DNA of 64,000 bases from the NCBI RefSeq assembly GCF_001442535.1, contig NZ_CP013141.1:1408372-1472371 (forward strand), given 5' to 3'. This document shows, piece after piece, positions 26,440 through 35,427 of this stretch (the first letter of the stretch is position 1; each line of letters starts with the position of its first letter). Origin of the DNA: Lysobacter antibioticus (lineage in GTDB: Bacteria; Pseudomonadota; Gammaproteobacteria; Xanthomonadales; Xanthomonadaceae). The notes beneath the pieces were generated by a model. It saw nothing but the letters and a program-made list of their open reading frames with translations. It was not told where the DNA came from and did not search any database. Position numbers and translations under genes: made by a program.

Positions 26440-27156
26440 ATGTCATCGACGATCGACGCCCCGGACGATTTCATCGAGGTCTATCCCGAGGCTCTGACGC
26501 GCGAGCAATGCGCGGATCTGCTGCGCCGGTTCGACGCCAGCCGCGAGAGCGAGCCGGGCCGGGTCGGCGGCGGGGTGATGCCCGACCTCAAGGACAGCCG
26601 CGACCTGACCATCACCGGCCGCGAAGGCTGGAAGGACGTCGAGATCGCCCTGAACCTGGCGGTGTTCCGCGGCCTGCTGAGCTATCTGCGCCGCTACCCG
26701 CACACGATGATCGCGCCGCTGATGCTGGAAGCGCCGTCGGCCGACGGCAAGCGCCACCGTCTCACCCCCGAACGCATGGCCGAGATGGACGACAACGCAC
26801 TGGCGCCGATCGCCCAGACCGTGTTCCGTCCGGGTTCGATCAACCTGCAGCGCTACACCGCCGATCGCGGCGGTTATCCGTACTGGCATTGCGAGCTGTA
26901 CCCGCGCGACCCGGGCGCCGAGACCCTGCACCGCCACGTGTTGTGGACGATCTACCTCAACGACGGCTTCGAGGAAGGCGAGACCGAGTTCCTGTACCAG
27001 CGCCGCAAGATCGTCCCGCGCGCCGGCGACCTGCTGATCGCACCGGCCGCGTTCACCCACACCCACCGCGGCAACCGGCCCAAGGGCGGCGACAAATACA
27101 TCGCGACCAGCTGGATCCTGTTCCAGCGCGCGGAGCAGTTGTTCGGCGGGCGCTAA
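26440..27156 (+). CDS. 2-oxoglutarate/Fe(II)-dependent oxygenase
   Basis: A 238-residue protein with a C-terminal double-stranded beta-helix. Candidate iron ligands are His150 and Glu152 in YPYWHCELYP (an H-x-E rather than H-x-D start) and a late His at 207 or 209 in FTHTHRGNRP. The 2-oxoglutarate-binding Arg would be Arg210. Surrounding pattern is LHRHVLWTIYLNDGFEEGETEFLYQRRKIVPRAGDLLIAPAAF, as in prolyl 4-hydroxylase-type proteins. The substrate is unknown. The frame is open far upstream through repeat DNA, but similarity starts at this ATG. Confidence 0.82.
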   Translation: MSSTIDAPDDFIEVYPEALTREQCADLLRRFDASRESEPGRVGGGVMPDLKDSRDLTITGREGWKDVEIALNLAVFRGLLSYLRRYPHTMIAPLMLEAPSADGKRHRLTPERMAEMDDNALAPIAQTVFRPGSINLQRYTADRGGYPYWHCELYPRDPGAETLHRHVLWTIYLNDGFEEGETEFLYQRRKIVPRAGDLLIAPAAFTHTHRGNRPKGGDKYIATSWILFQRAEQLFGGR

Positions 27157-27291
27157 GGCTCCAGGCATGAGGTTGCTTGCGTAGCGGGCGAAAGCAAATC
27201 GCCCGGCGCAGCCATTACGCAGGTGCCAGCCGCCTTCTGAAAGCAGGCGAATCGACGCAGGCATCGCGCGTACAAGCACGCATCCCCCGCA

Positions 27292-27337
27292 AGTTCCCCC
27301 GTTTGGGCAGGGGGCAGGGGGATTTGCTGTTAGCTGT
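27292..27337. repeat. C/G-run hairpin repeat (AGGGGGATTTGCTGTT family)
   Basis: CCCCCGTTTGGGCAGGGGG, then AGGGGGATTTGCTGTTAGCTGTT. It is another member of the family at 11735 and 14723, placed between the convergent oxygenase and response regulator genes, where it may help terminate transcription. Confidence 0.6.
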
Positions 27338-27371
27338 TAGCGACCAATCGTTGCCGCCAACCCGCCAAACC

Positions 27372-27806
27372 TCAGGGATTACGCGGGTGGTTCAACACCA
27401 GCCAGTACAAGCCGACCTGTTTGACCGCCCACACGAACTGCTCGAAATCCACCGGCTTCTGGATGTAGCTGTTGACCCCGAGCGCGTAGCTCGCTTCGAC
27501 GTCGAAGGGCTCGGTGCTGGTGGTCAGCACCACCACCGGCAGGGTGCGGGTGGGCTCGTGGGCGCGGATCGCCTGCAGCACTTCGCGGCCGTCGACCTTA
27601 GGCAGATTGAGGTCGAGCAAGACGATCGACGGCAGATCGCTGGGGTCGCGATCGGAATAACGGCCGCGTGCGAACAGGTAATCCAGCGCCTCGGCGCCGT
27701 CGCCCATCACCACCAGCCTGTTGGCGATCTTGGCCTCGTCGAAAGCGAGCCGGGTCAGCTCGACGTCGTCGGGATTGTCTTCGACCAGCAGGATTTCCTT
27801 ATGCAT
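27372..27806 (-). CDS. Single-domain response regulator (Rcp1/CheY-like)
   Basis: A 144-residue receiver domain with no output domain. Acidic residues are at 10 and 13-14, phosphoacceptor Asp65 is in IVLLDLNLPKVDGREVL, the Thr is in VVVLTTS, and the Lys is in YIQKPVDFEQF. The insert DYLFARGRYSDRDPSDLP is typical of Rcp1-like receivers that partner with PAS or phytochrome kinases. It starts 8 bp inside the 3' end of the upstream PAS kinase gene, so it is the second gene of a coupled pair. It likely passes phosphate to another protein or acts as a sink. Confidence 0.93.
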   Translation of the reverse strand: MHKEILLVEDNPDDVELTRLAFDEAKIANRLVVMGDGAEALDYLFARGRYSDRDPSDLPSIVLLDLNLPKVDGREVLQAIRAHEPTRTLPVVVLTTSTEPFDVEASYALGVNSYIQKPVDFEQFVWAVKQVGLYWLVLNHPRNP

Positions 27807-28989
27807 CTGTATTTTCCTCGCCTGTCGTGGCGACAGGCAATTCCACTATGAAGGTGCTGCCCGCACCGGGCTGCGAATGAGCGCGCAGCTCGCCGCGGTG
27901 GCGCTCGACCACGCGACGCGCGATCGCCAGGCCCAAACCGTGACCGCCGCCCTGGTCCGGCCCATGCAGGCGCTGGAAGGGCTCGAACAGCTTGTGAGCA
28001 TATCGCATGTCAAAACCGGCCCCGTGGTCGCGGATGGTCAGCAGCAGGCGGCCCGCGACGGTCTCGCCGCTGACCTCGATGCGCACCGGTTCGACCTGGC
28101 CTTCGCGCTCGCACGAAAACTTCCAGGCGTTGTGCATGAGCTGGTTCAACATCAGCTTGAGCAGCCGCTCGTCGCCCTCGACCTGCAGGCCGGGCTGGAC
28201 TGAAACTTCGCCGCGATGGCGCGGATCGGCGTCCTGCAGCTCGGCGCCGACCCAGTCGGCGAGCAGGCTCAGGTCGACCGGCGCGACCCGCATCTCGGCG
28301 CGGGTCACGTGCGACAACTCGGTCAGCGCGGCGAGCAGACTGGTCATGCGCGAGGCCGCAGCGCGGATGCGCCCCAGGTAATCGCGATCGGTCTCGTTCA
28401 AGCGTTCGATCGCGCGTTCGCTGAGCAGGGCGGAGAAACTTTCGATCGAGCGCAGCGGCGCGCGCAGGTCGTGGGCGACCGCGTCGGCGAACAGCTGCAG
28501 CTGCCGGTTGGAGGCGTCGAGCGCGGCGCCGCGTTCCTCGATGCGGGCGCTCAGGGCGATGCCGGCCTCGCGTTCGCCGCGGATGTCGCGCATGTGCGAG
28601 ATGAAATACTGCGGCGCGCCGGACTCGTCGCGCATCACCGCGACGTTGAGCTGCACCCAGACCTCGCTGCCGTCGCGATGCACATAGCGCTTGTGTTCGT
28701 CGACCGAGGCCAGGCTGCCGTTGACCAGCGCGGTGACCAGGTTGTTGCTGATCGCCAGATCGTCGGGATGGGTCACTTCGCTGTAGTGATGGCCGCGCAA
28801 CTCGTCTTCGCGGTAGCCCAGCATCGCGCACAGCGCCGGATTGATTTCCAGCCAGATGCCCTCGATCGAGACGATGGCCATGCCGATGTTCGACGCGGCC
28901 ATGGCCTGACGGAAACGATCGTCGCCCATCTTCGACGCCACTGCAGCGGTGGCGTGGTCGGCGGTGGTCGTGGCGCGCGGTAGGCTCAT
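27799..28989 (-). CDS. PAS-domain sensor histidine kinase
   Basis: A 396-residue cytosolic kinase. A PAS domain with PAC lies at about residues 22-145 (FRQAMAASNIGMAIVSIEGIWLEINPALCAMLGYREDELRG...YFISHMRDIRGER). A short coiled segment leads to the phosphoacceptor block FADAVAHDLRAPLRSIESFSALL, then an ATPase domain (LMHNAWKFS, DHGAGFDMRYAHKLFEPFQRLHG, GHGLGLAIARRVVERHRG). This build matches kinases that pair with Rcp1-like receivers such as the overlapping downstream gene. No chromophore Cys is seen. The start at 28989 is just before the PAS domain; the signal is unknown. Confidence 0.9.
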   Translation of the reverse strand: MSLPRATTTADHATAAVASKMGDDRFRQAMAASNIGMAIVSIEGIWLEINPALCAMLGYREDELRGHHYSEVTHPDDLAISNNLVTALVNGSLASVDEHKRYVHRDGSEVWVQLNVAVMRDESGAPQYFISHMRDIRGEREAGIALSARIEERGAALDASNRQLQLFADAVAHDLRAPLRSIESFSALLSERAIERLNETDRDYLGRIRAAASRMTSLLAALTELSHVTRAEMRVAPVDLSLLADWVGAELQDADPRHRGEVSVQPGLQVEGDERLLKLMLNQLMHNAWKFSCEREGQVEPVRIEVSGETVAGRLLLTIRDHGAGFDMRYAHKLFEPFQRLHGPDQGGGHGLGLAIARRVVERHRGELRAHSQPGAGSTFIVELPVATTGEENTDA

Positions 28990-29111
28990 CGGTGCAGGGA
29001 CAAGGGTCTTCGGCGGATTATGTGACCGGGGAGTGTATCCGCCCGGCTCGTGACGGCACGGTAGACGGTCGCATACGGCGCCGACACAGCCAAGTCGAGC
29101 ACAATGCCGGC

Positions 29112-30917
29112 ATGGATTTTCCTCAGATCGCCTTCCTGCTGATCCTGGGCGCAGCACTGTATCTGTTCATCAGCGAACGGCTGCGGGTCGACGTCACCGC
29201 CATGCTGACCCTGCTGGCGCTGGTGTTGACCGGCGTGCTCGACGCCAAGCAGGCCTTGTCGGGCTTCGCCAGCGAGCCGGCGATCATCGTCGCGGCGGTG
29301 TTCGTGATCTCCGGCGGCCTGGCCGCGACCGGCATCACCGAGCGCCTGGGCCAGTGGATCGGCGACGCCTCCGGCAAGAGCGAGAGCCGCGCGATCGCGG
29401 TCACCATGCCCGCGGTGGCGGCGCTGTCTTCGTTCACCCACCACGTCATGGTCACGGCGATGATGCTGCCGATCCTGACCCGCTTCGCCAAGGCGCGCGG
29501 GCTGTCGGCGTCGCGCCTGCTCATGCCGATGTCGTTCGCGGCCTCCCTCGGCACCACCCTGACCCTGGTCAGCGCGCCGGCCTTCCTGCTCGCCGACAAC
29601 CTGATCGAACGCACCGGCGCACCGGGCCTGGGCATCTTCTCGATCACCCCGATCGGCCTGGCCCTGGTCGCGCTGGGCGTGGTCTACATGCTCGCCACGC
29701 GCTGGCTGTTGCCCAAGCGCGGCGGCGAGCACGGCGACGACGGTTATCTGCGCCTGGACCGTTACCGCACCGAACTGTTGATCGTCGAAGGCTCGCGCTG
29801 GAGCACGCGCCCGCTGGCCGAGTTGCAGAAAGCCCTCGGCGACCGCTTCGTCCTGACCGGCTGGCTGCGCGACGGCCAACGCCGCCAGGACCTCGGCCCG
29901 AGCAGCCCGCTGATCAGCGGCGACATCCTGCTGGTCGAAGCGTCGGCCGACGCCTTCGCCTCGCTGCACGACGACAGCGGGCTCGATCTCAATGCGATCG
30001 CGCGCTTCGGCGACAGCGTCACCGGCGAAGGCGACGGCGAACCGCAGCTGGTCCAGGCGGTGGTCGCGCCGGGCTCGGAGTTCATCGGACGCAGCGTGCG
30101 CGAACTCGATTTCGCGCGCCGCTTCCATGCCGTCATCGCCGGTCTGTGGCGTCGCCAGGGCGCAGTCGCGCCGCGTTTGTCGGACGCACGCCTGCGCGAA
30201 GGCGACCTGTTGGTGCTGTGGGGCCGGCCCTCGCGTTTCGCCGAACTGGCCGCGCACCATGGCTTCCTGATGCTGGTGCCGTTCGCCGGCGAAGCGCGCC
30301 GCCGCATCCGCGCGCCGCTGGCGCTGGCGATCCTCGCCGCGACCGTGATCGCCGCGGCCACCGAATGGCTGCCGGCGTCGCTGGCCTTCCTGTTGGGCGC
30401 GGTGGCGATGGTCGCCACGCGCTGCGTCGACGTCGAACAGGCTTATCGCGAGATCGACGTGCGCATCTTCGTGATGATCGCCGGGGTGATCCCGCTCGGC
30501 GTGGCGATGGAACAGACCGGCACCGCGCAATTGCTCGCGCAGGGCCTGTTGCATGTGGTCGCGGGCTGGTCGCCACTGGCGATCCTGCTGGTGATGTTCG
30601 CCTCCGCCGCCTTGCTGACCCAGATCCTGTCCGACGCCGCCACCACCGTGCTACTCGGCCCGATCGCGATCTCGCTGGCGCAGTCCCTCGGCCTGCCACC
30701 GACGCCGTTCGTGGTCTGCACCGCGCTCGGTGCGGTCGCCGCCTTCCTGACCCCGATCGGCCATCACGGCAACCTGCTGATCCTCGGGCCGGGCCAATAC
30801 CGCTTCAACGATTTCCTGCGCATCGGCTTGCCGCTGACGACCATGGTCGCCCTGGTCAGCGCCTGGATGGCGCGTTGGTTGTGGCTCGATGGGCCGTTGT
30901 GGCCGTTGTCGTCCTGA
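29112..30917 (+). CDS. SLC13/DASS-family transporter with two TrkA-C domains
   Basis: A 601-residue membrane protein with about 11-12 hydrophobic segments in two blocks (residues 1-205 and 400-601). They are separated by a cytosolic region with two TrkA-C (RCK-C) domains at about 210-380 (LLIVEGSRWSTRPLAELQKALGDRF and VVAPGSEFIGRSVRELDFARRF). The SLC13-type signatures FTHHVMVTAMMLPI and TPIGHHGNLLILGPGQY are visible. Such transporters carry dicarboxylates, sulfate or similar anions with sodium; the substrate cannot be read here. It is divergent from the PAS kinase, with 122 bp between starts. Confidence 0.88.
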   Translation: MDFPQIAFLLILGAALYLFISERLRVDVTAMLTLLALVLTGVLDAKQALSGFASEPAIIVAAVFVISGGLAATGITERLGQWIGDASGKSESRAIAVTMPAVAALSSFTHHVMVTAMMLPILTRFAKARGLSASRLLMPMSFAASLGTTLTLVSAPAFLLADNLIERTGAPGLGIFSITPIGLALVALGVVYMLATRWLLPKRGGEHGDDGYLRLDRYRTELLIVEGSRWSTRPLAELQKALGDRFVLTGWLRDGQRRQDLGPSSPLISGDILLVEASADAFASLHDDSGLDLNAIARFGDSVTGEGDGEPQLVQAVVAPGSEFIGRSVRELDFARRFHAVIAGLWRRQGAVAPRLSDARLREGDLLVLWGRPSRFAELAAHHGFLMLVPFAGEARRRIRAPLALAILAATVIAAATEWLPASLAFLLGAVAMVATRCVDVEQAYREIDVRIFVMIAGVIPLGVAMEQTGTAQLLAQGLLHVVAGWSPLAILLVMFASAALLTQILSDAATTVLLGPIAISLAQSLGLPPTPFVVCTALGAVAAFLTPIGHHGNLLILGPGQYRFNDFLRIGLPLTTMVALVSAWMARWLWLDGPLWPLSS

Positions 30918-31240
30918 CGGCCGCGGCGCCTTCGCCGTCGCATGCTTCGACTGGGTTTCGACGATGCGCCTCGGCCTCGCGGGCCGGCGGCCACCTCGCA
31001 GTCTCCTTTGCCATCGGCGATCCGCTCGCGCTCGAAGGGTAGGGAATTTCCTACGCCACGTTCGGCGATCCACTGAGAGCAATCGGTCACAGCTTGCCTC
31101 AACTTACACAGGCCCCGGCAGCGCGACGAGTGCGTTGGCAAGGAAGCCGCTCAGCAAAGGATCGGTCGCCGCCTTGAGCAAGCGGTCCAGCTGGGCCGGG
31201 GCCCTTCTTCCTTTCGATTCCTCCGAATCCAGGCGCGGTC
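30918..31240. other. Intergenic region, no feature recognised
   Basis: A 323-bp stretch after the transporter gene. I see no credible gene, REP or terminator with a U tract. It leads into the small protein gene at 31241. Confidence 0.5.
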
Positions 31241-31459
31241 ATGCGTTACACGGTGCAACTGAGCGAATCCGATTACCAAGGCCGTCGCCTTTCCTGCGAC
31301 GTCGCCGACGAATGCTTCAACGACGCCATCCAGGCCTCGCAAGCGGCCAAGACCGAAGCCTTCCACCTCACCGTGCAGCTCGGCCTGCCGGTCGCCATCC
31401 GCATCTTCGAAGACAGCCGCATCTACCTGTCGCACATCATGCCGGCGCCGCGGCGCTGA
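31241..31459 (+). CDS. Small hypothetical protein (72 aa)
   Basis: A 72-residue ORF with balanced composition (MRYTVQLSESDYQGRRLSCDVADE...) unlike the Arg/Ala-rich shadows common in this DNA. It has no signal peptide or membrane segment, and one Cys. No family is recognised and the ribosome site is weak. It ends 40 bp before the REP-pair array. It may be a real small protein but could be spurious. Confidence 0.5.
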   Translation: MRYTVQLSESDYQGRRLSCDVADECFNDAIQASQAAKTEAFHLTVQLGLPVAIRIFEDSRIYLSHIMPAPRR

Positions 31460-31499
31460 GGGTTCGCGCCTCCGATCGCCTCGAAAGCCCGAAGCCCCT

Positions 31500-32150
31500 T
31501 ATAGGAGCTGCGCAAGCGGCGACCGCGGGCCTGCGGCCACCGGCGCAGACAAGGGCGACTGCGCGGTCGCGACTCGCGTCGCTCCTACCCTCTAGCAGCA
31601 GATCGCCTCGAAGCTTCGAAGCCTGTAGGAGCTGCGCAAGCTGCGACCGCGGGCCTGCGGCCACCGGCGCAGACACGGGCGACTGCGCGGTCGCGACTCG
31701 CGTCGCTCCTACCCTCAAGCAGCAGATCGCCTCGAAGCTTCGAAGCCTCTTGTAGGAGCTGCGCAAGCTGCGACCGCGGACTTGCGGCCACCGGCGCAGA
31801 CACGGGCGACCGCGCGGTCGCGACTCGCGTCGCTCCTACCCCGAAGCAGCAGATCGCCTCGAAGCTTCGAAGCCTGTAGGAGCTGCGCAAGCTGCGACCG
31901 CGGGCCTGCGGCCACCGGCGCAAACACGGGCGACCGCGCGGTCGCGACTCGCGTCGCTCCTACCCTCAAGCAGCAGATCGCCTCGAAGCTTCGAAGCCTC
32001 TTGTAGGAGCTGCGCAAGCTGCGACCGCGGACTTGCGGTTACCGGCGCAGACACGGGCGACTGCGCGGTCGCGACTCGCGTCGCTCCTACCCTTGAAGCA
32101 TCAGGGTGCCTCGAAAACGGAAGTCTCCTGTAGCAGCCGCGCGAGCCGCA
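31500..32150. repeat. Tandem array of inverted GTAG-REP pairs (BIME-like), period about 123-129 bp
   Basis: Five units, each starting TAGGAGCTGCGCAAG, begin at 31502, 31625, 31753, 31877 and 32006. A divergent sixth begins near 32131. Each unit holds a forward GTAG-REP, a CCACCGGCGCAGACACGGGCGAC-like spacer, an inverted REP ending GCTCCTAC and a tail AGCAGATCGCCTCGAAGCTTCGAAGCC. Units alternate in small details (CCTGTAG against CCTCTTGTAG), giving a higher-order period near 252 bp. GTAG REPs are known from Stenotrophomonas and relatives, where RAYT transposases are implicated. The 360 bp from 32150 to the protease gene hold no further feature. Confidence 0.9.
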
Positions 32151-32512
32151 ACCGCGAACCCGATGCCGAGACGAAGATACGGGCCGAATCCCCCACGCCC
32201 CGCGTGCGATTTCGCATCCCCCGCAATGTCGTCGCCTCGTCGACGATATTGCATACGCGCACACAGTCTGACGCGCATCTCAATTCGTATACGCGATACG
32301 CATCGCCGCTGCTCTCCAGGTAGGGGGTCGTTACCCGGGCGCGTTCCCATCTATGGGGAGGGGCCGAAGAAGACGAGCCGCCGCTTGCGACGAATCGTCT
32401 TCGGGGCATGCACGACCTCTGCCGCAATGCACGACACCGCTTCGCGACTGCGTTCGCGCGGCGGCTCTTGGCTGGTCTTTTCTTATTTCGATCTACGACT
32501 CGGAGAAACCGC

Positions 32513-34393
32513 ATGTCCATGAAACAACGTGTCTTGACCGCTTCCATCCTGCTGGCGGTGACCGGCACTACCGCGACCGCGCTGGTCACCGCGCAGCACT
32601 ACCGCGATGCGGGCAACGCGTCGGCGCAGGCCGGCAGCAACGCCGCAAATGCATCGGCCAAGACGGCCGCCGCAGCTCACGCCAATGCGCACTCCTCGGG
32701 CTTCGCACTCGCGCCGACCGTCTCCGGCGCTACGCCCAGCGCCCAGCTCGCGAAGCATCCGGCGGTGGCACGCGCTCGCGAACAACTGCTCGCGCAGAAG
32801 CTGCACGGCACCGGCGCCCAGGCCGATCGCGAGGCGATCGATGCCGAGCAATACCTGCCGCGCGATGTCGTCGTCGAAGCCGACGGCAGCGAGCACGTGC
32901 GTTTCAATCGCGATTACCAGGGCCTGCCGGTGATCGGCGGCGACCTGGTCACGCACATGAAAGACGGCCTGCTGACCTCGGTCAGCAAGACCATGGACCT
33001 CAAGCTCGGCCAGGGCGGCGCCAAGGCGCCGAAGCTGTCGGTGGCGCAAGCGGTGACCGACGCCGGCGTGCATTTCGCCGGCCGCTTCATGGATAAGCCG
33101 ACCTCGCGCGTGGTGTATTTCGCCCAGGACAACCAGCCGAAACTCGCGTACGAAGTGACCTTCCGCGGCCTCAACAAGGCCGAGCGTCCGGTCCACGACA
33201 TGATCTATGTCGATGCCGACAACGGCGCCTTCCTCGGCCGCGACAGCAAGATCTACAGCGCCGAAGCGGCCCAGGGCGAGGGTTTCACCATCACCCGAGG
33301 CAAGGTCGCGATCTCGACCAGCAAGGTCGGCGCCGAGGAAAGCGACGGCCGCGGCGCGGGCTATCTGCTGCGCGACGACAAGCGCGGCGGCGGCACCTTG
33401 CACAACACCGGCGGCACGGTGGTCGACCTGTATTTCGGCGGCGGCGATTTCACCGCACCGCCGATGTTCGACAAGGACAACGTCTGGGGCAATGAGCAGA
33501 TGTCCAACATCGAGCGCACCGGCGTGGAAGCCCACTACGGCGTGTCGAAGACCTGGGACTACTACAAGAAGCTGTACGACCGCGTCGGTATCTTCGGCGA
33601 CAGCAAGGGCGTGGAAAGCTTCGTCAACGTGACCTTCTCGATCTTCTACTTCATCGACGCCGGCGGCACCAACGCGTTCTGGGACGGCGAGGCCAAGCGC
33701 ATGGTCTACGGCAACGGCGACTACGGCATCTCCAACCCGGTGGTCGCGCTCGACGTCGCCGGCCACGAAATGTCGCACGGCGTGACCCAGGCGACCTCGA
33801 ACCTGGCCTATGCCGGCGACGCCGGCGGCCTCAACGAAGCCACCTCCGACATCCACGGCACCCTGGTCGAGTTCTTCGACAACAGCCCGAAGGACCCGCC
33901 GGATTACCTGATCGGCGAGAACGTCATGCTCGACGGCACGCCGCTGCGCTACATGTTCAAGCCCAGCCTCGACGTCGCCGAGGACGGCAGCGGTTCCTTC
34001 GATTGCTACCCGGCCGGCGGCTTCACCGACGAAGACCCGCACTACACCTCCGGTGTCGGCAACCACTTCTTCTATCTGCTCGCCGAAGGGCAGAAGGTGC
34101 CGAAGTCGCATCGCAAGACCCTGTTGCCGGCCGACCTGGTCTGCAACGGCGCGACCGGGCTCAAGGGCATCACCCCGAACACCGCCGGGCAGATCTGGTA
34201 CCGCGCCAACACCTTGTACCTGACCTCGCAGTCGTCCTATCCGCAGGCGCGCGAAGCGACCCAGACCGCGGCCCAGGACCTGGTCGACAAGGGCCTGCTG
34301 AAGGCCAGCGTGGTGAAGTCGGTGGCCTGCGCCTGGGAAGCGGTCAACGTCTCGCTGCCGGAAGGTTCGACCGGTCTGCGCTGCAAGAGCTGA
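32513..34393 (+). CDS. M4-family (thermolysin-like) secreted metalloprotease
   Basis: A 626-residue preproprotein. Signal sequence MSMKQRVLTASILLAVTGTTATALVTA is followed by an Ala-rich linker and an FTP/PepSY-type propeptide (about 80-245). The catalytic domain has zinc ligands His418 and His422 in GHEMSHG with Glu419 as base, and Glu442 in GGLNEATSD. The catalytic His510 is in PHYTSGVGNHFFY. Known relatives are secreted, self-processed endopeptidases; such enzymes serve bacterial predation in Lysobacter. A GGAG site sits 7 bp before the chosen ATG, and a further ATG lies two codons on. A strong terminator follows. The sequence after the catalytic domain lacks a clear C-terminal propeptide. 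Confidence 0.96.
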   Translation: MSMKQRVLTASILLAVTGTTATALVTAQHYRDAGNASAQAGSNAANASAKTAAAAHANAHSSGFALAPTVSGATPSAQLAKHPAVARAREQLLAQKLHGTGAQADREAIDAEQYLPRDVVVEADGSEHVRFNRDYQGLPVIGGDLVTHMKDGLLTSVSKTMDLKLGQGGAKAPKLSVAQAVTDAGVHFAGRFMDKPTSRVVYFAQDNQPKLAYEVTFRGLNKAERPVHDMIYVDADNGAFLGRDSKIYSAEAAQGEGFTITRGKVAISTSKVGAEESDGRGAGYLLRDDKRGGGTLHNTGGTVVDLYFGGGDFTAPPMFDKDNVWGNEQMSNIERTGVEAHYGVSKTWDYYKKLYDRVGIFGDSKGVESFVNVTFSIFYFIDAGGTNAFWDGEAKRMVYGNGDYGISNPVVALDVAGHEMSHGVTQATSNLAYAGDAGGLNEATSDIHGTLVEFFDNSPKDPPDYLIGENVMLDGTPLRYMFKPSLDVAEDGSGSFDCYPAGGFTDEDPHYTSGVGNHFFYLLAEGQKVPKSHRKTLLPADLVCNGATGLKGITPNTAGQIWYRANTLYLTSQSSYPQAREATQTAAQDLVDKGLLKASVVKSVACAWEAVNVSLPEGSTGLRCKS

Positions 34394-34432
34394 GCGGCCC
34401 GTGCCCTGAACTAGCCGCACCTGCCGTTGTTG

Positions 34433-34469
34433 CGGCCCCGTTGCGCACCTGCGCAGCGGGGCCGTTTTT
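34433..34469 (+). terminator. Intrinsic terminator of the M4 protease gene
   Basis: Stem CGGCCCCG/CGGGGCCG (34433-34440 with 34457-34464), extended inward by TGCGCA/TGCGCA-like pairing, followed by five T. It lies 40 bp after the stop codon. Confidence 0.88.
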
Positions 34470-34532
34470 CATCGACTCGCCAACGATCCGCAGCCTGCGA
34501 TTCGGCGGCCAATGCGGCCGGTCGTCGGTCGC

Positions 34533-35276
34533 TCAGTCGCTGCCGGGCGGCACCGCGAAGTACACGCCTTCGAGGCTGCCGTTGTGGCCGCAGTAGTCGG
34601 GACCGAGCAAGGCTTTGCCGCTCGCATCCAGCGCCTGCACGCGCAAAGCCGCGCCTTCGCGGGTCAGCTTCAGGGAACTGCGCTCGCCGCCCTCGACCTG
34701 CACGGTCAACGCCGCGCCGGCGCTACGCCCGCTGCCGCTGGCATCGCACAACCAGCGGCCATCGAGCGGATGCGCGGCATTCGCCTCGACCTTCAAACGG
34801 CCGGCACCGTCGTCGACCACGTCGATGCCGCCGGCGAGGTTGCGCCAGCTGCCGACCCATCCCGCCGCCGGCTGCGCACGTATCTGCGACAGAGTACGCA
34901 CGCGGTCGTCGAGCAAGGCCTTGAGCGACTGCGTCCGGTTCGCCGCGGTGGCGTTGTCGTAGGCCGCATCGCGAATGCCGATGAACCAGCGCTGGTCCTC
35001 GCGCAGTCCGCTCGCGGCCTGGGCATCGAGCGACTTGCGCAGGCGCTCGTAAGCGCGGCCGACCGCGGCGTCGGCGCGTGCCAGGCCGTCGTTTCCGCAG
35101 ATCGCTTTCTCGACCGCGCTGGCGGCCTTGGCGCAATCGAAAGAGGGCTTCGCCGAAGCGGGCGGGGCGGCGAACGCCGATGCCGAAGCCATGAGCGTTA
35201 CGGCGAGCAATGCGGAAGAGGCGAGGGCGGGTGGCGTCACGGCGGCGGGGTCCTGGGCTGCGCTGAAGAGGGGCAT
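34533..35276 (-). CDS. Secreted LprI-domain (DUF1311) protein
   Basis: A 247-residue protein. An N-terminal hydrophobic stretch LASSALLAVTLMASASAFAAPP acts as a signal peptide. An LprI-type domain follows: PSFDCAKAASAVEKAICGNDGLARADAAVGRAYERLRKSL, with the two conserved Cys. LprI of mycobacteria inhibits lysozyme; many family members have unknown roles. The C-terminal about 110 residues (GWVGSWRNLAGGIDVVDDGAGRLKVEANAAHPLDGRWLCDA) look like a small beta-rich domain. The start at 35276 is the ATG closest before the signal peptide that leaves a normal n-region; a start further upstream is possible. It is convergent with the protease gene. Confidence 0.75.
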   Translation of the reverse strand: MPLFSAAQDPAAVTPPALASSALLAVTLMASASAFAAPPASAKPSFDCAKAASAVEKAICGNDGLARADAAVGRAYERLRKSLDAQAASGLREDQRWFIGIRDAAYDNATAANRTQSLKALLDDRVRTLSQIRAQPAAGWVGSWRNLAGGIDVVDDGAGRLKVEANAAHPLDGRWLCDASGSGRSAGAALTVQVEGGERSSLKLTREGAALRVQALDASGKALLGPDYCGHNGSLEGVYFAVPPGSD

Positions 35277-35427
35277 TGGGGGATCGACGACGGCATCGGC
35301 GCGGGCCTCGCGCATGCCGTCGACCTTTCCGGACACACCTTGCTCGCGAACGCCGTCGTTTTCCAGCGGCTGCATCGGACTGCGCGCTGTGCGATGGCGT
35401 CAGCGACGGCGTAGCGTCGGTTCTCGG

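Noticed and set aside
31500-32150. CRISPR-like appearance of the regular 125-bp array
   Set aside because: Units are long and nearly identical throughout, with no variable spacers and no cas genes.
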